From Microcebus murinus (lineage: Eukaryota > Chordata > Mammalia > Primates > Cheirogaleidae), in contig NC_134120.1 in the NCBI RefSeq assembly GCF_040939455.1, positions 56,063,001 through 56,127,000 on the forward strand: DNA of 64,000 nt. The letters run 5' to 3'. The position numbers were made by a program, and so were the translations under genes. Shown piece by piece: positions 10,906 to 23,892 of the stretch (position 1 is its first letter; each line of letters starts with the position of its first letter). The notes beneath the pieces were generated by a model. That model saw only the letters and a program-made list of their open reading frames with translations, had not been told where the DNA came from and made no database searches.

Positions 10906-12350
10906 TGATGACCTCTTAGTTTTATTTCATAACCTTCAAGTTAATTTAAAATTTTATTCCTGATTGTTTTGCATACCATTTCTTAAATTTATTGTTAGGC
11001 CTTTTCCTAGTAAATGCTTTCCCCCTGTTTCGCGTGACTTGAGTGGTATCCTTTTTTCCTATTACATAACTGGTTCCTGCTCAACAGGAACCCTGTTGAG
11101 TTTTATAAGTAAATCTATTATTCAATAGCCTTGTTAGACTTTCTTATTAGTTTTATTGTGTAGATTCTGTTGGATTTTCTAAACAATTACATCAATAAAG
11201 ACAGGTTGTTTTTTATTCCTTATCACTTAAAATTTCTCATTTCTTTTATCATCTCAGCATCTCAATGCATTCTTGTGGCTTAGCCAGTGTAATGCTAATT
11301 AGGATCACTGGAACCAGCATCCTTGTCTTTGTCTTGCTTTGCTAGAATGTCTCTAAAGTTTTGCTGTTACATTCGTTAGATAACTTTTATCCTCTTAAGG
11401 GATTTCCTTTCTGTTCCTAATTTACTAAGACATTTTTATAAATAATGATTGAATTTTATCAAATGCTTCTTTTCTGAATATGTTGTGATAATTTTACTGA
11501 CTGTTTCCTTTTATTTGATCATCCTGGAATCCGTGGGACATACCTTAATTAGTCATGACGTACTATCTCTTTTTAAAGTTTAGTACTAAATTTGATTTTC
11601 TAGTTATTATTTTTACATGTGTATTATAAATGAGACTTCATAACCTTTTGAACACTTGGCTTTGTCATTTAAAAACAATCAAGATTATATTATTTAATAG
11701 CTTCAGGACATTAGTTATAGAGCTTACCTTATTTTGTGCATCATTGAATCATTTGGTGTAAGAAAAGAATTAACTGTTCTTTGAAGTTTGGTAAAGCTCA
11801 CTTTTAAAGCTCATGAAATTGAATTCTTTCTTATTTTTGTGGGGGGAGAGAGATTGATTATGAATCAATTTTAACTATTAAATAAATGATTAGTGCTTTA
11901 TTCTAATTCTATTTTTCCATTTCTTCTTGAGCTAAATTTGACAATTTATATTTTTATATATCTTTGAAGAACATTTTCCATTTGATCTAAGTGCTCACAT
12001 ATATCAGCATATAATTATTTATATTTCTTTATGATTACTTATTTTTATTTGTATTTTTTCTTTCTCTTTTAAAAATTTTAATTAGCCTTGGTAGAGCTTT
12101 ATGTTTTTAATTTTTTCAGAAAAAAATTGGTTTTAGTATTACTCTCTTGTGGTTTTGCTTTTCTTAATGTATTTTCTCTCTTATATTTATTATGTTATAT
12201 CTTTGAATTCCTTTAGCTATTCTCTATTCTATTTCTATCTACTCTCTATTCTGTCTTAAGTTAAATACTTTATTTATTTTCAGTCTTTTTAATTAGTGTG
12301 TGAACTTAGGACCATAAGATTCTCTTTATATATCACTTTACTTCCATCTA
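10906..12350 (-). mobile_element. Old LINE-1 fragment, antisense
   Basis: Plus-strand landmarks of antisense L1 ORF2 are visible though decayed: attgaattttatcaaatgct, gtgataattttactgactgt, tgatcatcctggaatccgtg and cttttaattagtgtgtgaac. Stops in all frames. Confidence 0.65.
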
Positions 12351-12363
12351 CAAACTTTGATAT

Positions 12364-12724
12364 TGTTATGGACTGAATGTTTGTGTACCCCAAAATTCAA
12401 ATGTTGAAATCCTTTTCCCATCAATGTTATGGTGTTTAGAGGTGGGGCCTTTGGAAGGTGATTAGGATTAGATGAACCCCATCCCACCCTCATGAATGGC
12501 ATTGGTGCCCTTAAGCTCCTAGGCTACGTGGTACCTCTCTTTGTTCCCTGCCATGTGGGGTGCAAGGAGTTGGCAGCCTACAGCTGGAAGGGAGCTCTCG
12601 CCAGAACTAACCATGCTGGTACCCCGATCTCTGCATTCTAGCTTCCAGAACTAAGACATACATTTCTGCTGTTTAGAAGCCACCCTTTGGTACTTTGTTA
12701 TAGCAGTCTGAGCTAACTAAGGCA
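12364..12724 (+). mobile_element. MaLR LTR (MST/MLT1-like)
   Basis: 361 bp from tgttatggactgaatgtttg to agctaactaaggca, TG...CA. Internal landmarks aggtggggcctttggaaggt, atgaatggcattggtgccct and tttagaagccaccctttggt occur in MaLR order. Flanking gatat (12359-12363) and ggtat (12725-12729) may be a degraded 5-bp target duplication. Confidence 0.75.
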
Positions 12725-14180
12725 GGTATGTAGCAGTTTTATTTCTGATGAATTTAAAATGTCTGCATTTCATTTTTTTAAACTCATGAATTATTTAGGA
12801 GTTTATATTTTTCTACCATAATTTAATAATTATTTCTGGTTAGTCATTTGTTATTTAATTTAATATTGGTTTAAGAATATGTTATTTAAGATGGGCTGGA
12901 CCATGCTTTGATAGCTCCCAAATTACTGTGGCTTAAAACAACATTTATTTCTAACCTACACTATATGACTATGGAAAGTAGGCAGGGGTCTGCTTATTGT
13001 AGCTATGCAGAGACCCAGGCTGATGGAGCAGCCACGCTTCAGAGAATATCAGTTGCTAGTTACAGTGTCAGGGGTTAAGAGAGAGAAAGCTCTGGAGAAT
13101 TTCCCCATAGGCAATTAATTATTGTTCCAGGCCTGCAGTGACACATACTGCTTTTGCTCTTAACTCATTGGCCAGAACTCATCACACAGAGCCATGCCCT
13201 GTCGGGTATAGGTAGTTCATGCAGTCATACTATGTGCCTAAGAGAGGGGAGAACTGTATTGGGTAAGCAGCACAGGATTGCATCAGTTGTTAGCCATTTC
13301 TTAAAAGTTTCTTTTCACCTTGGCCAATTTTTATAACTGTCTCATGTATTTTTGTAGAGTTGATATATTTTCTATTTTTAAAAAGTTGAGATCTATGAAT
13401 AACTGACGTGAAACTTCTGAGCTGAGTTATTCAGTTCTTACCTCTTGATCTATGAGTTTCTGAGAGAGCTATATCATAATCTGCCACCGTGGCTGTGGTT
13501 TTGTCAATGTCTCCTTGCAGTTATGTTTACACATGCTTGAGGTCGATACTGTTAGGTCCCTTGTGTTATTATGGGTGTTTGGTCTCTGTCTCTATCGAAA
13601 GTCATACAAATATTGCTTAAAGCCTACATAATTTTCTCTACTTGTTTCCATCTTCACTGATTGTCAGAACTTGATGCTAGTAGTTATTCGTAGCCAATCA
13701 TGCATGATCTCATTTAATCCTTTAACATTATTTATCCTTAACGGTATGTGAGGCCACTGCAGGCTTGTGGTGTTGAGGAAGTATGATTGAGGAATTAATG
13801 AGATGTGGCTCATAAGATCATTATTTTATTGCATCACCCAATATTGCTATATTAAAGACAGAAACAGGAGTTTACAGGGTTTTGCCCTGAAGGAATGTGT
13901 GAACTCATTAGTTTGCCTATCAAGGGCTGCCTCCCCTTGGGAGGGCTCTCAAAGCTTTGGTATGGATGCATTCCAAGAGGCTTCCCGGTTATCTCAGAAT
14001 CTATGAGGTCTTCCTGTTCTTGAAAGACAAGGCAGGTAAATATCTGGCTCACAGCATGGGAGCCGGACAGTGAGTGCCCTAGGCAAGAGACACGCACCTG
14101 TGTTTATGAACAATTTGATTTGTAGATATGGGCTTCCTGATCTCTCCTGTCTGCCTGAAGTCCACAATAACTAGATCAAA
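12725..14180. other. Intergenic, mixed old repeats
   Basis: At about 12895-13120 the text (attactgtggcttaaaacaa, catttatttctaacctacac) looks like a common interspersed repeat whose family I will not name. A MIR-like end lies at about 13695-13755. No gene seen. Confidence 0.45.
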
Positions 14181-14184
14181 GAAA

Positions 14185-14764
14185 TATAGAGCCACTATAC
14201 CTCTTTGATATTCCTCTGTTAATTGATATGTCTTAGAACTTAGAACTTAGTCCTCGAAAGACTTTGTACCTGTTTGTTCACCTAGATAGATGAGAAATTG
14301 TTAGAAGCCCTTTGAAAAGATTGTTAACCCTAACTGAAACTACCTGTTAATTACCAACCAAAATTATCTGATATGTAAATCTGTCACTATGGCAACTGGC
14401 AATTGATATCTGTGATTATAAAAACCTATGTGAATCTAACCTTAATGCTGCACTACTCACGGAGATGTGGTGTAGACTCCTGAATACCCCTGCTTTATCT
14501 GATTTGTTCATATAAAACTATAAAACTATACCATAGTCTCTGTGTATTCTTTTATTCTCTCTATTTCCTATCAATTTCTTATCCTCTGTGGTGACGACTA
14601 CCAAAGGGACCCAGTTCTGTGGGGAGAAGCAGCTGACCTCCTCATGGCCCTGCCTCCCCCCATTGGGTTCATGACTTATTCTTGAGCACACACAATCAGG
14701 AAGACTGTGCAACTGTGTACCTGCCACAAAATCCCAGACCACCAAGAAAGCTGCCTTTTGCATA
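14185..14764 (+). mobile_element. Candidate LTR-like stretch
   Basis: Contains a TATA-type site (attataaaaacctatg, near 14413), ctactcacggagatgtggtg, repeated cataaaactataaaactata and a following T-rich segment, in an arrangement like U3-R-U5. Boundaries, flanking duplications and family are not established. Confidence 0.3.
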
Positions 14765-16744
14765 CGTGTGTATCCTTAATACCTAGCACGGAGTGGGAGC
14801 CAAGCCGCCCAAGGCTGAGGGGAACCAGAAACATCACTGGTGTTTTGCAGAGGCTTCCCAGTTTGTAAACTCCCTCCCTCTAATTCCTTCCCTAGAATAT
14901 GTGCCCCCTTTTCTGCAACTCACTTTTATATTCATTCTCACAAGGAGTCCTATAAAGCAGCCCCTGGGGCTGATAATTTATGTTTATACTTCTTGAATCC
15001 TTTGGCTCCATTTTCCTTTGGAGTTTCTGTGGAGCCCGCTGTCTGCCCCAGACCCTGGCTTGGGGAGGCTCCCAAGATGACTGCTCGGACCCTCGGTGCG
15101 TGGCAGGGCCCCAGTCTGCCCAGTCTGCAGAGGGGCCTCGTGCTCAGTGTAGGAAGTAATGCCAGAGGTCTTTTCTCTGTTTTCTAGGGTTCCCCCTGCT
15201 TTTCTCTCTCTCTTTCTTGCTTGATTTCTTGCCTGCTTTCTGGGTTTATTGTCCCAAGCAGCACACAAAACAGAAACTGCTCATTATTTACCTGCTGCAG
15301 GGCTCAGAGCAGCATGAACAGTGCAAGATGTAGTAATCTGTGAGGTTTGTTAGTATTTCGCTGCTTTGTGTCAGAGCCACAACGCAGCACATTCATCATT
15401 TAGGACTCTTGGTATGCACTCCCTGGTGCGGCCTGGCCCCAGAAGCAAACTGCACATGTGCTGGTGGCCCCAGAGGTCAGACTCTGGGCAGCCCCTCTGG
15501 GCTGGGCGGGGAGAATGTGCTGCTTGGAGCAGCCGTGCTGAGCAGTCAGCCAGCAAGGCACTGGGAATTGAGGGACACAACTCCACAGCTCCTGCGGCTT
15601 CATCTACCTCTGTTTTGCATAAAGCCTTCCTACAAAAATCACAAAAATAAAAATTTCCCAGAAAAAAAACCTTGCTGTGATTGAGATGGTACCAAAAATA
15701 TCAAAAGACAAATGAATTATGAAAAATAGCTAGTAGACGAAAACCAGTTTTCTTTAGAAAGATTTTGTGTCTATATCCGCACGCGTGGGAATATATGTAT
15801 TTATGACTTGGCTTTGGTTTAGACTTGGTAAAAAGACTTGATGCTCTCCAACTTTTGAGAGTACTGCTTCCTATGGACAAAGCAGGCCTGGCCCAAGGGG
15901 CAGAGCCGCCCTGCGTGGGTCCTGGCCGTGCGGGTGCCCTGCCTCGGTGCCGTGCCTGCCGGGTGGCTCTCGGTGCTGTGCCTGCCGGGTGGCTCCTGCA
16001 CCCCTACTCTCGCTTTCGCGTCTCTCTCACTCCTCTGCCTTCCATGTGTCGAAACTACCTCCCAGACAGGACCCACCCTTAGCATAACTCCAAGTCAAGG
16101 TGTCATCCTTCCTGGTGGTGTCTGCATTTAGACATTCTCTCTAATTAAGGACAGCGACTTTCTTTCTTCTTTTCAAAATCCTTTCTGGTATAATGCAGTG
16201 GGAGGGAAGTGATTTTTCGTGAGGTGTGAGAGACGCCTCAGGGCTCCCGAGTACATTCCACGTAGGTGACTCATTGCCTCCTCTGGTTAGTTTAGAGGCC
16301 AGGCCTGGGGCCACCTGTTTTGCCTCATTTATTATCATTTATTAATGAGGTCAACTAGACATTTCCAATTATCAGGTACTTGGCTCTGAGCCGTCAGCCA
16401 TCATTTTTAAAAGGCTGCAGAAACTCTTTGCTTTCCTCCATAAACTTGACCTAATTTTCCCATGAGGCATTTGACCTACACCTGAGAAAGTGTAAACGAA
16501 GAGGAAGTGAATGAAGGGCAGTAGTCGGGTACCTTCCATGTCCAGAGCTTTAGGGTCTCAGGGTCTTAAAGTCCCCCCTTGTGGGTGTTGAGGAGAAGAC
16601 TCGGGTAGGCATGGGGGATGGCCATCTTGGCTGAGGGAGAGGCAGAACCAACCCTTACTGAGCACCTTCCACATGGTAGCATGACAGGTTGCAGGCGGAG
16701 AGATCTAGAAGGGTGTGCTAGAGAGCAGTATGGGAGGGATGCCC
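14765..16744. other. Intergenic, apparently unique sequence
   Basis: Overlapping short frames on both strands (15340-15684 plus, 15371-15603 minus) without recognisable content. One 26-bp tandem duplication (15945-15996). A C/T-rich patch at 15185-15225. Confidence 0.5.
15945..15996. repeat. 26-bp tandem duplication
   Basis: Two copies (15945-15970 and 15971-15996) of cggtgccgtgcctgccgggt plus six bases, differing at two positions. CpG-rich. Confidence 0.9.
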
Positions 16745-16905
16745 TCCAACCTGGCTGTCAGAGCCACCTGCACAGTTTAGACACATACAGAGTCTTGGAT
16801 CCTGACCCCCCAGGCCGGAGTCTCGGGGGCAATGGGAAGCCAACTGGTCTTTGATCCCTGCAGCCTGCAGGGCTCCAGGTAGATTTGGATGCTGTGCAGA
16901 GAGGC
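16745..16905. mobile_element. MER5-like hAT fragment
   Basis: tcagagccacctgcacagtt, gatcctgaccccccaggccg, gccaactggtctttgatccc and gcagggctccaggtagattt follow the order of MER5A-type elements. Terminal repeats are worn. Confidence 0.5.
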
Positions 16906-19693
16906 CAGGAGCCTTCGCCCCCTCAATACTTGACACGCTGCCAGGGCTGGGCCAGCACGCTGCACTAGAGCAGAGTCACAGCGAATGTAGACCAGCTGTT
17001 AGTGGTACAACGCCTGACCACAGTCAGGTATCTCTGCTGTTTTAGAAAACCGAACCCGCTTTATTTATTCAATCACCACATCCATCATGAACCTCAAACT
17101 TTCTAATTTTGGAATAATCACACAAAGAAATCGGATTCATTTGAAAGGTTCCTAAAATCTTGACCTACAAATTCTAGAGGTTTTTACCCTTTTGATGGGA
17201 CCAATTCCAATGCGTACAACTTGTAAGATTTCGCAGGTTCTAGTTACTAGACCATAGACTAGTTGTCTGTGACTAGGCTGTAACTATAAAAGCTTTACGG
17301 CTTGCAAGGGTAGTAAGGAGAAAGCCCTAGAAATAAAAGCGAAGTGGTTTGCTGGGCACAGGAGGAGCACGTCCAGGCTGTCTGCTGCCTACAGTGACAA
17401 CGGTCACTGCCATGTCCAATTACGTTGCCACAGGCCACATCTTCACACCAGTTTCACCCATGGGACCCTCTGGTGGCGCGAGGCTCCCATACCTGATTGA
17501 AAGTCTGTGACTCAGAGGAGCAGCATTTATGTCACCTCGTGGCTTTATTGATAATAGAAGCTTGTGGAAATCATGGCACTGTGTTGTTCAGACACCCACA
17601 TTTCTCAAGTAAATTAATATTCCCATCTTGACCAATAACTCCTTTGTTGCAAGCCTTAATCCTACACGCACAGACAAATGGAAAAGTAGGAATGGCCGAT
17701 AAAGACAGAGTAAGGGGACGCGTTTTTTTATCGTGATATTAATGAATACTTTATTTTACTCTTAAAAAAGTCACTTGAGTTTTCCTGGTCTGTTGGTTGC
17801 CTCGTGGGGTGGTTACCTGCCATGGGCAGCAAGGGTGGCTCTGAGCACTGGCCGCACCCCACTGGGCAGCACTGAGACTGAGTGTCCGATTCCTCACTCG
17901 TAAGATGAGAAAATAATGCCTGCCCCTTGCGTTTGCCGGGAGCATAGCTGAGGTCGCGTGTGCAGCGCTTAGCAAGGGGCCTGCCCCACGGACACTCCCA
18001 GGCACGTGGTTTCTACAGGAGACGCAGAAAGTAGGTGATGGCCAGAGGGCCACCCGGCAAGGCAGGAAGCACCTCAGCCTCTCTGCCGAACTTTCTTTCC
18101 TGGCAACTCCATCACGGGGAGGAACAGAGAGATGACCTGGAGGCTGACGGCCTCAGTGGCTCAGGAAAGCACTCCTCCTGCGTGGGGCTGACAGCCACGT
18201 GCCCACACTCAGAGGCATCCCAGGCTCTGCGTGCCCAGGTGAGTGGACTGGCAGGTGTCTTCCCTTGGACAACAGAGGCTCTGAAGCACATGGCTACTGT
18301 TAGAGCAGGTGGAATGGGGTAGCCGGTGGGGCCAAGGTAAGATTTCACCAACTGTCAGTGCCAAACGAGTCCCAAGTCTCATTTTGATTGTGACCGAAGA
18401 AAACATAGAAACTGAATTTATTACAGCACTAATCTTAACAGTAACAGTTTTCCATATTGCCCATATCAGTAAGCATTACTCTATTCATGACCCAGTTGAT
18501 GAGATTATCAAGGAATAAGGAAAGACCAGGCTGCCAAGCACAAAAGTCAGGTTTTCTGGTTAAGTTGAAACCTCAGAGACCCTAATTCTGTGGATGGTTG
18601 ACCCTGGTTGCACTTTAGACCCAAATGCCTCCCACTGTCCACCTGACCCTCTGCTCTGAGAGCAAGTGTCTGGAGAGAGGGCTGGATAGGGTGCACAGGG
18701 AGAGTCACCTCTGTCACCCTGATTGCTTGAGCAATCCAGTGACACCTCATGTGGGAAAGAGCATGTCTCATTCCCATACTTTTCCATGCCAGAAACGTGC
18801 TAGCCAGGGCAAGAAATATTGTGGGAGGCACAGAGACAGGATAGATTTAAAATTGCTCACTGGTACCTAATCCCACAGCAAGTACATGAAACAGGCCGCT
18901 GGGAATCCTGGTGCTAGGCGTGCTCTGACAAATGGGGGTGCTCTCCAAGTAGAGGTGCTCATGGACCAGGGCTCGGCTGGGCAGGAGAGCAAGAAGCCTG
19001 CAGTGGAGAAGACGCGCAGCAGGAAGGCGGGGCCCACGGGGCAGGCAGGAGCGTCCCCACAAACTCCACCTGCACTTTGGCACGTCCCTAAACCTCTTTT
19101 TGTCTGACTCCTCATGCTTTTAGCACAGGGTTTGGCACATAACCATGAGAGCTAGTGTTGACTGAGTATTATTTATATTATTATTAATTATCCTGGCAGC
19201 TCCCAAACCTGTCTCCAGCTATCCTTCTCTGGCTCCATGGGTGGAGTAGGTCTGGGTGAGAGAGGCAGGAACTGCTCTGTCTGGCTTTTCCTGAACACCT
19301 TAAACAAACTCCATCAGGGGCCAGTCCTGGAGTGCTGGGATGATTTCAGAAGTTCCTCTGTCTTCTTCCCCAACTTCCTTCCAGGACCCTCAGTGAGTGC
19401 TTCTCTCCTTTTTCCTCCCCATCTGGTCCCCTTCTGGTGTCTACACTGGCCTGGCTTCTGGACTGTTGTGACCACTCCATCTGCCAGGCCTCTCTGGTAT
19501 AGGACTTAGTCTGCACAGAAGAAAACACAGGGTCTCAAAAGTCTTACTGTGGGTTCAAACTGTAATGGTTTTAGAAATATAAATACTACAAACTTAGAAA
19601 AGGCAACACCGTAAAGGATAATAAATTTAAAATTTGAGATACTGATATCTTTCCTATTGACAGTCAAGATAACCACCCTCTTGTGCTAGCTGG
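16906..19693. other. Intergenic, mostly unique with MIR fragments
   Basis: MIR-like pieces at about 17870-17990 (ctcactcgtaagatgagaaa, gcagcgcttagcaaggggcc) and 19080-19185 (agcacagggtttggcacata). A 69-codon plus-strand frame at 18309-18518 is not recognisable. No gene called. Confidence 0.5.
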
Positions 19694-19894
19694 CAGGGGC
19701 GGGGAACCTGTGGCATGATTTCAAGATTATTCTTTTTTAAACACGAAAGGAGGCAAGAACAGGTTCACTTTTCTCTGCTGCACCCCTTTTAATAAAAGGA
19801 TTTATTCTGTAAAATTTGGATTCAGTGAAAAGATCGCAATCAAGGATCCAGAAGGCCACATGTGGCCCCAAGGCCGTTAGGTTCTCCACCCCTG
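19694..19894. mobile_element. Short hAT element with 16-bp terminal inverted repeats
   Basis: 201 bp starting caggggcggggaacct and ending aggttctccacccctg; the ends are inverted repeats with two mismatches. Outside are ctagctgg and ctaggggt, a weak 8-bp duplication with the CTAG core preferred by Charlie-type hAT elements. Internally gccacatgtggccccaaggc is present. No transposase. Confidence 0.7.
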
Positions 19895-22551
19895 CTAGGG
19901 GTGTAGTCAATTTTCAAATGCGAAAGCTGAGCAGCATGAGAAGGATTGCATCTCAAGGCTTTTCAAAGAACATCCTTCCATAAAAGGTCCGATGGAGATG
20001 GGCTGGTGAGCGACAAGGCCTCTCTGCCACTCCTTGGGCTGGAGAGGCCATCTGGACCTGACTCCCATGCTAAATGTAAACTAAAATGTAACATTCAAAT
20101 CCACATAGCTGAATAAGTATGGAATATTTAAATAACTACACTTTCAAGTGAGGATTTCTGTAAGTTTGCAGTATTATACTTCTGATTTGGGATACCCTAT
20201 AGATATGCTCAAATGCCTGCATTAGAAAGGAAAAGTAATGAGTTATGTACCCAACCCAAGAAGTCAAAAAAAGAATGTAGAATAACACAAAGAAGCCAAA
20301 AAGAAAAAGAAAAAGAAAAAATGAAATAAGACACGAACAGAAATTTATAAACTAAAAAGCAAAGAAATAATAGGGAAAATCTCTAACAACTCTTTGGAAA
20401 TACTAACAAAAGAGATAATTAAAGGCCAATTTGATCAATAAACTTAAGTGGGAACATAACCACAGATGCCTGTCTTAAAATAACATTTCAATTAATAATA
20501 ATATTTTATTTTTTTAAAGAAATGTCTCTTACTCAAAACAATGTAGACTTTGGGAACCAGTCATCTGTGGGCACTGATTGTGCGAAGGCACTTTCATGCC
20601 AAGAAATTAACTCAACCAGGGCAATGTAATCTCTATCGTTAAATACTGTGTTTAGACTGTGGTTCGAGGCATTCTGTGTGGGTAAAAGTGGTGGCCACCT
20701 GGTATCGAGGCTTCCTCAATCACTCCCTGTTTTCTCTCCCCACTAAAACAACAGCAAAAACCCCAGATGAGAGCTACCCCAGCCAGAACCAGCCCCAGAC
20801 TCCACGGGATGACAGGACGGGAGTGGCGGCAGCCCCCCGGCCCCCACAGGAGGCGGAAGAGAGAAGGCGTAATGTGGCAGCGCTGGGGTTGGGGCCCCAT
20901 CACGGGTGACAGACCCTCCACACCGGGAGAGGCCCTGCACGTTCTCATGGGGGGCGAGGGCAGGGGTCGGCGGGCTGAAGGGGCTGGGCCAGGCTAAGCC
21001 TGTGAACTCTCCAAAGTGATCAGTTGAAACTCCTTCCTAGGACAATGCCCCACGTCATCCTCATCTTCCTTGAGGAGAAGCCGCAGGGCATAGAGTCCAT
21101 GTGTAGGGGAACAGCTGCCTTAGGGAAGAGAGAGGACCCAGGCAAAGGGGACGGAGGGGACAAAGCCTGGGTGCTAGGCCTTGGGGAGGAACACGTCCAA
21201 ACCACAGCACAGGGGCTTCCAGAGCTGAAGAAGAGCTTCCACCCCCAAAAGTCAGTAAAACAAATGTCCCCCACAAAGCAGCAACAGAAAAGGATGGTAT
21301 GTAAGTCTGATACCAAATGCTATCAGCAAAAAAAGAATAAGGAGAAGGATCATGTCCTTTGAGACTATAAACATTTGCCAGAAAGAGACACTTGCAAAAT
21401 GTGTGTAAACGATAATCCAATATTTCAAAGTGAGCTAAAATATATTCAGAAATAATTAAGGACATTAAAGAACAATAAAAATCTGCATTAGAAAACTCAG
21501 AAATGAGGTGTTAGAATTCAGGAAGAAAGTAGTGAAAAAAGACAATAATTACTTCAGAAGGGATGACTATGTTGGAAGGACGCTAAGTGAAGAATGCACA
21601 GATATGACAAGGGAGGGTGGCCTACAGACAGGGCTGACCTGGGCTGCCGCCATCCAGCGGAGTGGGAAGAATGTGCTCAGGGGATCACTCTCTCCTGGGT
21701 GCTTGGTGTCCCGTTTGAGTGACAAAGAGGTGGTGCTGCTGCCACAGCATGAAGACATAAAGCCGGGACCTAAGACTCCTCAGGCTGAGGGTCCGGCTTG
21801 CCCCGCCAGGCAGGCAGCTGGTCAGGGGAGGCAGGACTGGGGCAGAAGGCGAGTCTCTCTTCTGGCTGCGAAGCCGGATCTCCCAGGAACCCTCTGCACA
21901 CCCACATGTCCATGCTCATGGGCACGGCTGGGTGCCTCAAAAGCGATCACCTCCAGCCTGCAGGGAGTTGCCTCGTCAAAGCCTCCAGCTTAGCCGGGGC
22001 CAGCAGACAGCTATCCAGCCCCCGAGGCCCCACCACGCACGTGGCGGTCCGTTGTGCCTGCATCTCGAGGCAGCTCTTCCCTTGGCCTGGTCCTGCCTTC
22101 CTCCCTGGCTGGGGGCACTCCCAGGACCACAGCCCCCAAATGTGCTCCTGTGACTCCCCTTCTCAGAGTCGACGGCCAGAGAACCCGATCTCGGGTGGCA
22201 GCAGGCCACTTGAGTTAAGGGAGCAGCTACTTGGGTGGGTTGGGCACCCTTTGAGGCTTAGAATGGTCACAGTGGCTGGGCCAGGACCAGAATCCAGGTT
22301 TCCACATTGTCTGTGTGATCTCCTTTCTAGCACACACCTTCCTCGGCCAGCAAGCTTTCCTTCAGCATCTTCCTCTCCTACACACCCAGACGCTTTTTTC
22401 TTGAACCCTGGAAATTATTTTCTTGAGGAATATTTCAGTTCTGGTACCCTTTGATCGTCACTCTTTCTTCTCATGGGCATTTTCCTATGCCTACTCTTTC
22501 CTAAATTTGCTTTCTAGAAATTCCTTGTTGATTCTTTTAAAAGAAAGAACT
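19895..22551. other. Intergenic, no gene recognised
   Basis: A-rich stretch at 20260-20350 and GC-rich stretch at 20780-21000 and 21750-22330. Long overlapping frames on both strands in the GC-rich parts (for example 21798-22454 plus, 218 codons) show no domain, and their low-complexity Pro/Ser/Gly content fits chance. Confidence 0.5.
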
Positions 22552-22866
22552 GGCTGAGCGTGGTGGCTGATGCCCATAATCCTAGCACTTTGGGAGGCTG
22601 AGGCAGGAGGATTGCTTGGGGCCAAGGGTTCCGTTCCAGACCAGCCTGAGCAACATAGTGAGACCCTGCCTCTACTAAAAATAGAAAAATTAGTCAGGCA
22701 CAGTGGCATGCATCTGTAATCCCAGCTACTCAGGAGGCTGAGGCAGGAGGATTGCTTGAGCCCAGGAGTTTGATTTTGTAGTGAGCTATGATGACACCAT
22801 TACACTTTAGCCAGGGCAACAGAGCAAGACCCTATCTCAAAAAAATTAAATAAAAGAAACCAAAAA
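22552..22866 (+). mobile_element. Older Alu (J-like) with short A-rich tail
   Basis: Starts ggctgagcgtggtggctgat; shows tttgggaggctgaggcagga, gaccagcctgagcaacatag and cagctactcaggaggctgag, ending tctcaaaaaaattaaataaa. Approximate duplications aaaagaaagaact (22539-22551) and agaaaaagaact (22866-22877) flank it. It lacks the gacgccacggcac right-arm wording of the Alu at 3472, so it is older. Confidence 0.95.
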
Positions 22867-23892
22867 GAAAAAGAACTCACAACCAGATGTATGCACCATG
22901 TTTCTTCCTGTTGTCGAGAAAGCACATTGCCACCCAAGTTTAGCACTAAGTAGTTTGAGTTTATTGTTACCATGATGGAAGCAGTTTATCTCGGCAGGGT
23001 GAAAGCATGCTGGCTTTCACAGTGTAAGAACAAATATGTACTAATTAATTCTCTAGAAGACACTGAACATCATTTGAATTCTGCTGTTTTTTTTTTAAGC
23101 TCCATATTCATTATTAATGATTTCCTCTTCGGAAATTACTTTGTTCCCAGTTGTTTCCTGCTCATATTATTCATATGAATACTCACATGAGAAAATAAAA
23201 CAAAACCAGTATGAAGTGGACTGTACTTATTTTGTGCAAAAAGGCAGAATAAGGAGTATTCTTACAATGACTTTGCAAGATGTACTTTATTTGAACTCAG
23301 TCCTGAACCCAAACTACACAGGATCGATTTTTTTTTACATATTCTAGTCTATTCGAAGATTTGTCTCAGAAATTGTATTTTAATATGGAATGAAAACTAC
23401 ATTTCAATCATAAATTTTTCATGCTACATTGTTATTTAATGAAGAGGTTGTATTACCAATGATAATAATTTAAGAAAAGGCCATTTTTATTTCCCCAAGC
23501 TCAATATACATATTTCTTCCATAATTATGAACTTAAAAAACCCGTCTCAAATGTAAAAATGTGAATTGGAATATGTAAACTCTTTGATATACCTGAAAAA
23601 CAGGAAGGAAAATGTCATATACTGGAAAAACCATTGCCTTAAGTCATGGAAACGGGAGAAAGCACGCTGAAGGACAGGGAAGGCGGAAGACTGATCCTGA
23701 CCTCAGTTATTAAAGAGTTACAAAGTCAAAGTATTCCAAATCCAACTGGGTTGGCCTCTGTTGTAGGTCTTTCTGTCTCATGTCGGTTTTCACGACAGCA
23801 GCCCTCTGAAGCGGAATAGTCGCTCTGGTTGAAGACAGTCATGACCGACCTCAACAAAGCAGGTGTCCACATAATTTGTTTTGCTGCTTTTT
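22867..23892. other. Intergenic, A/T-rich, near PIEZO2 3' end
   Basis: No gene recognised. Contains AATAAA on the minus strand near 23286 and 23485. Could include distal PIEZO2 3' UTR if the proximal signal is not used. Confidence 0.4.

Noticed and set aside
21798..22454. 218-codon plus-strand frame, the longest in the intergenic part
   Set aside because: No domain, no splice-compatible neighbours, Pro/Ser/Gly-rich content and competing frames on the other strand; it looks like GC-driven chance.
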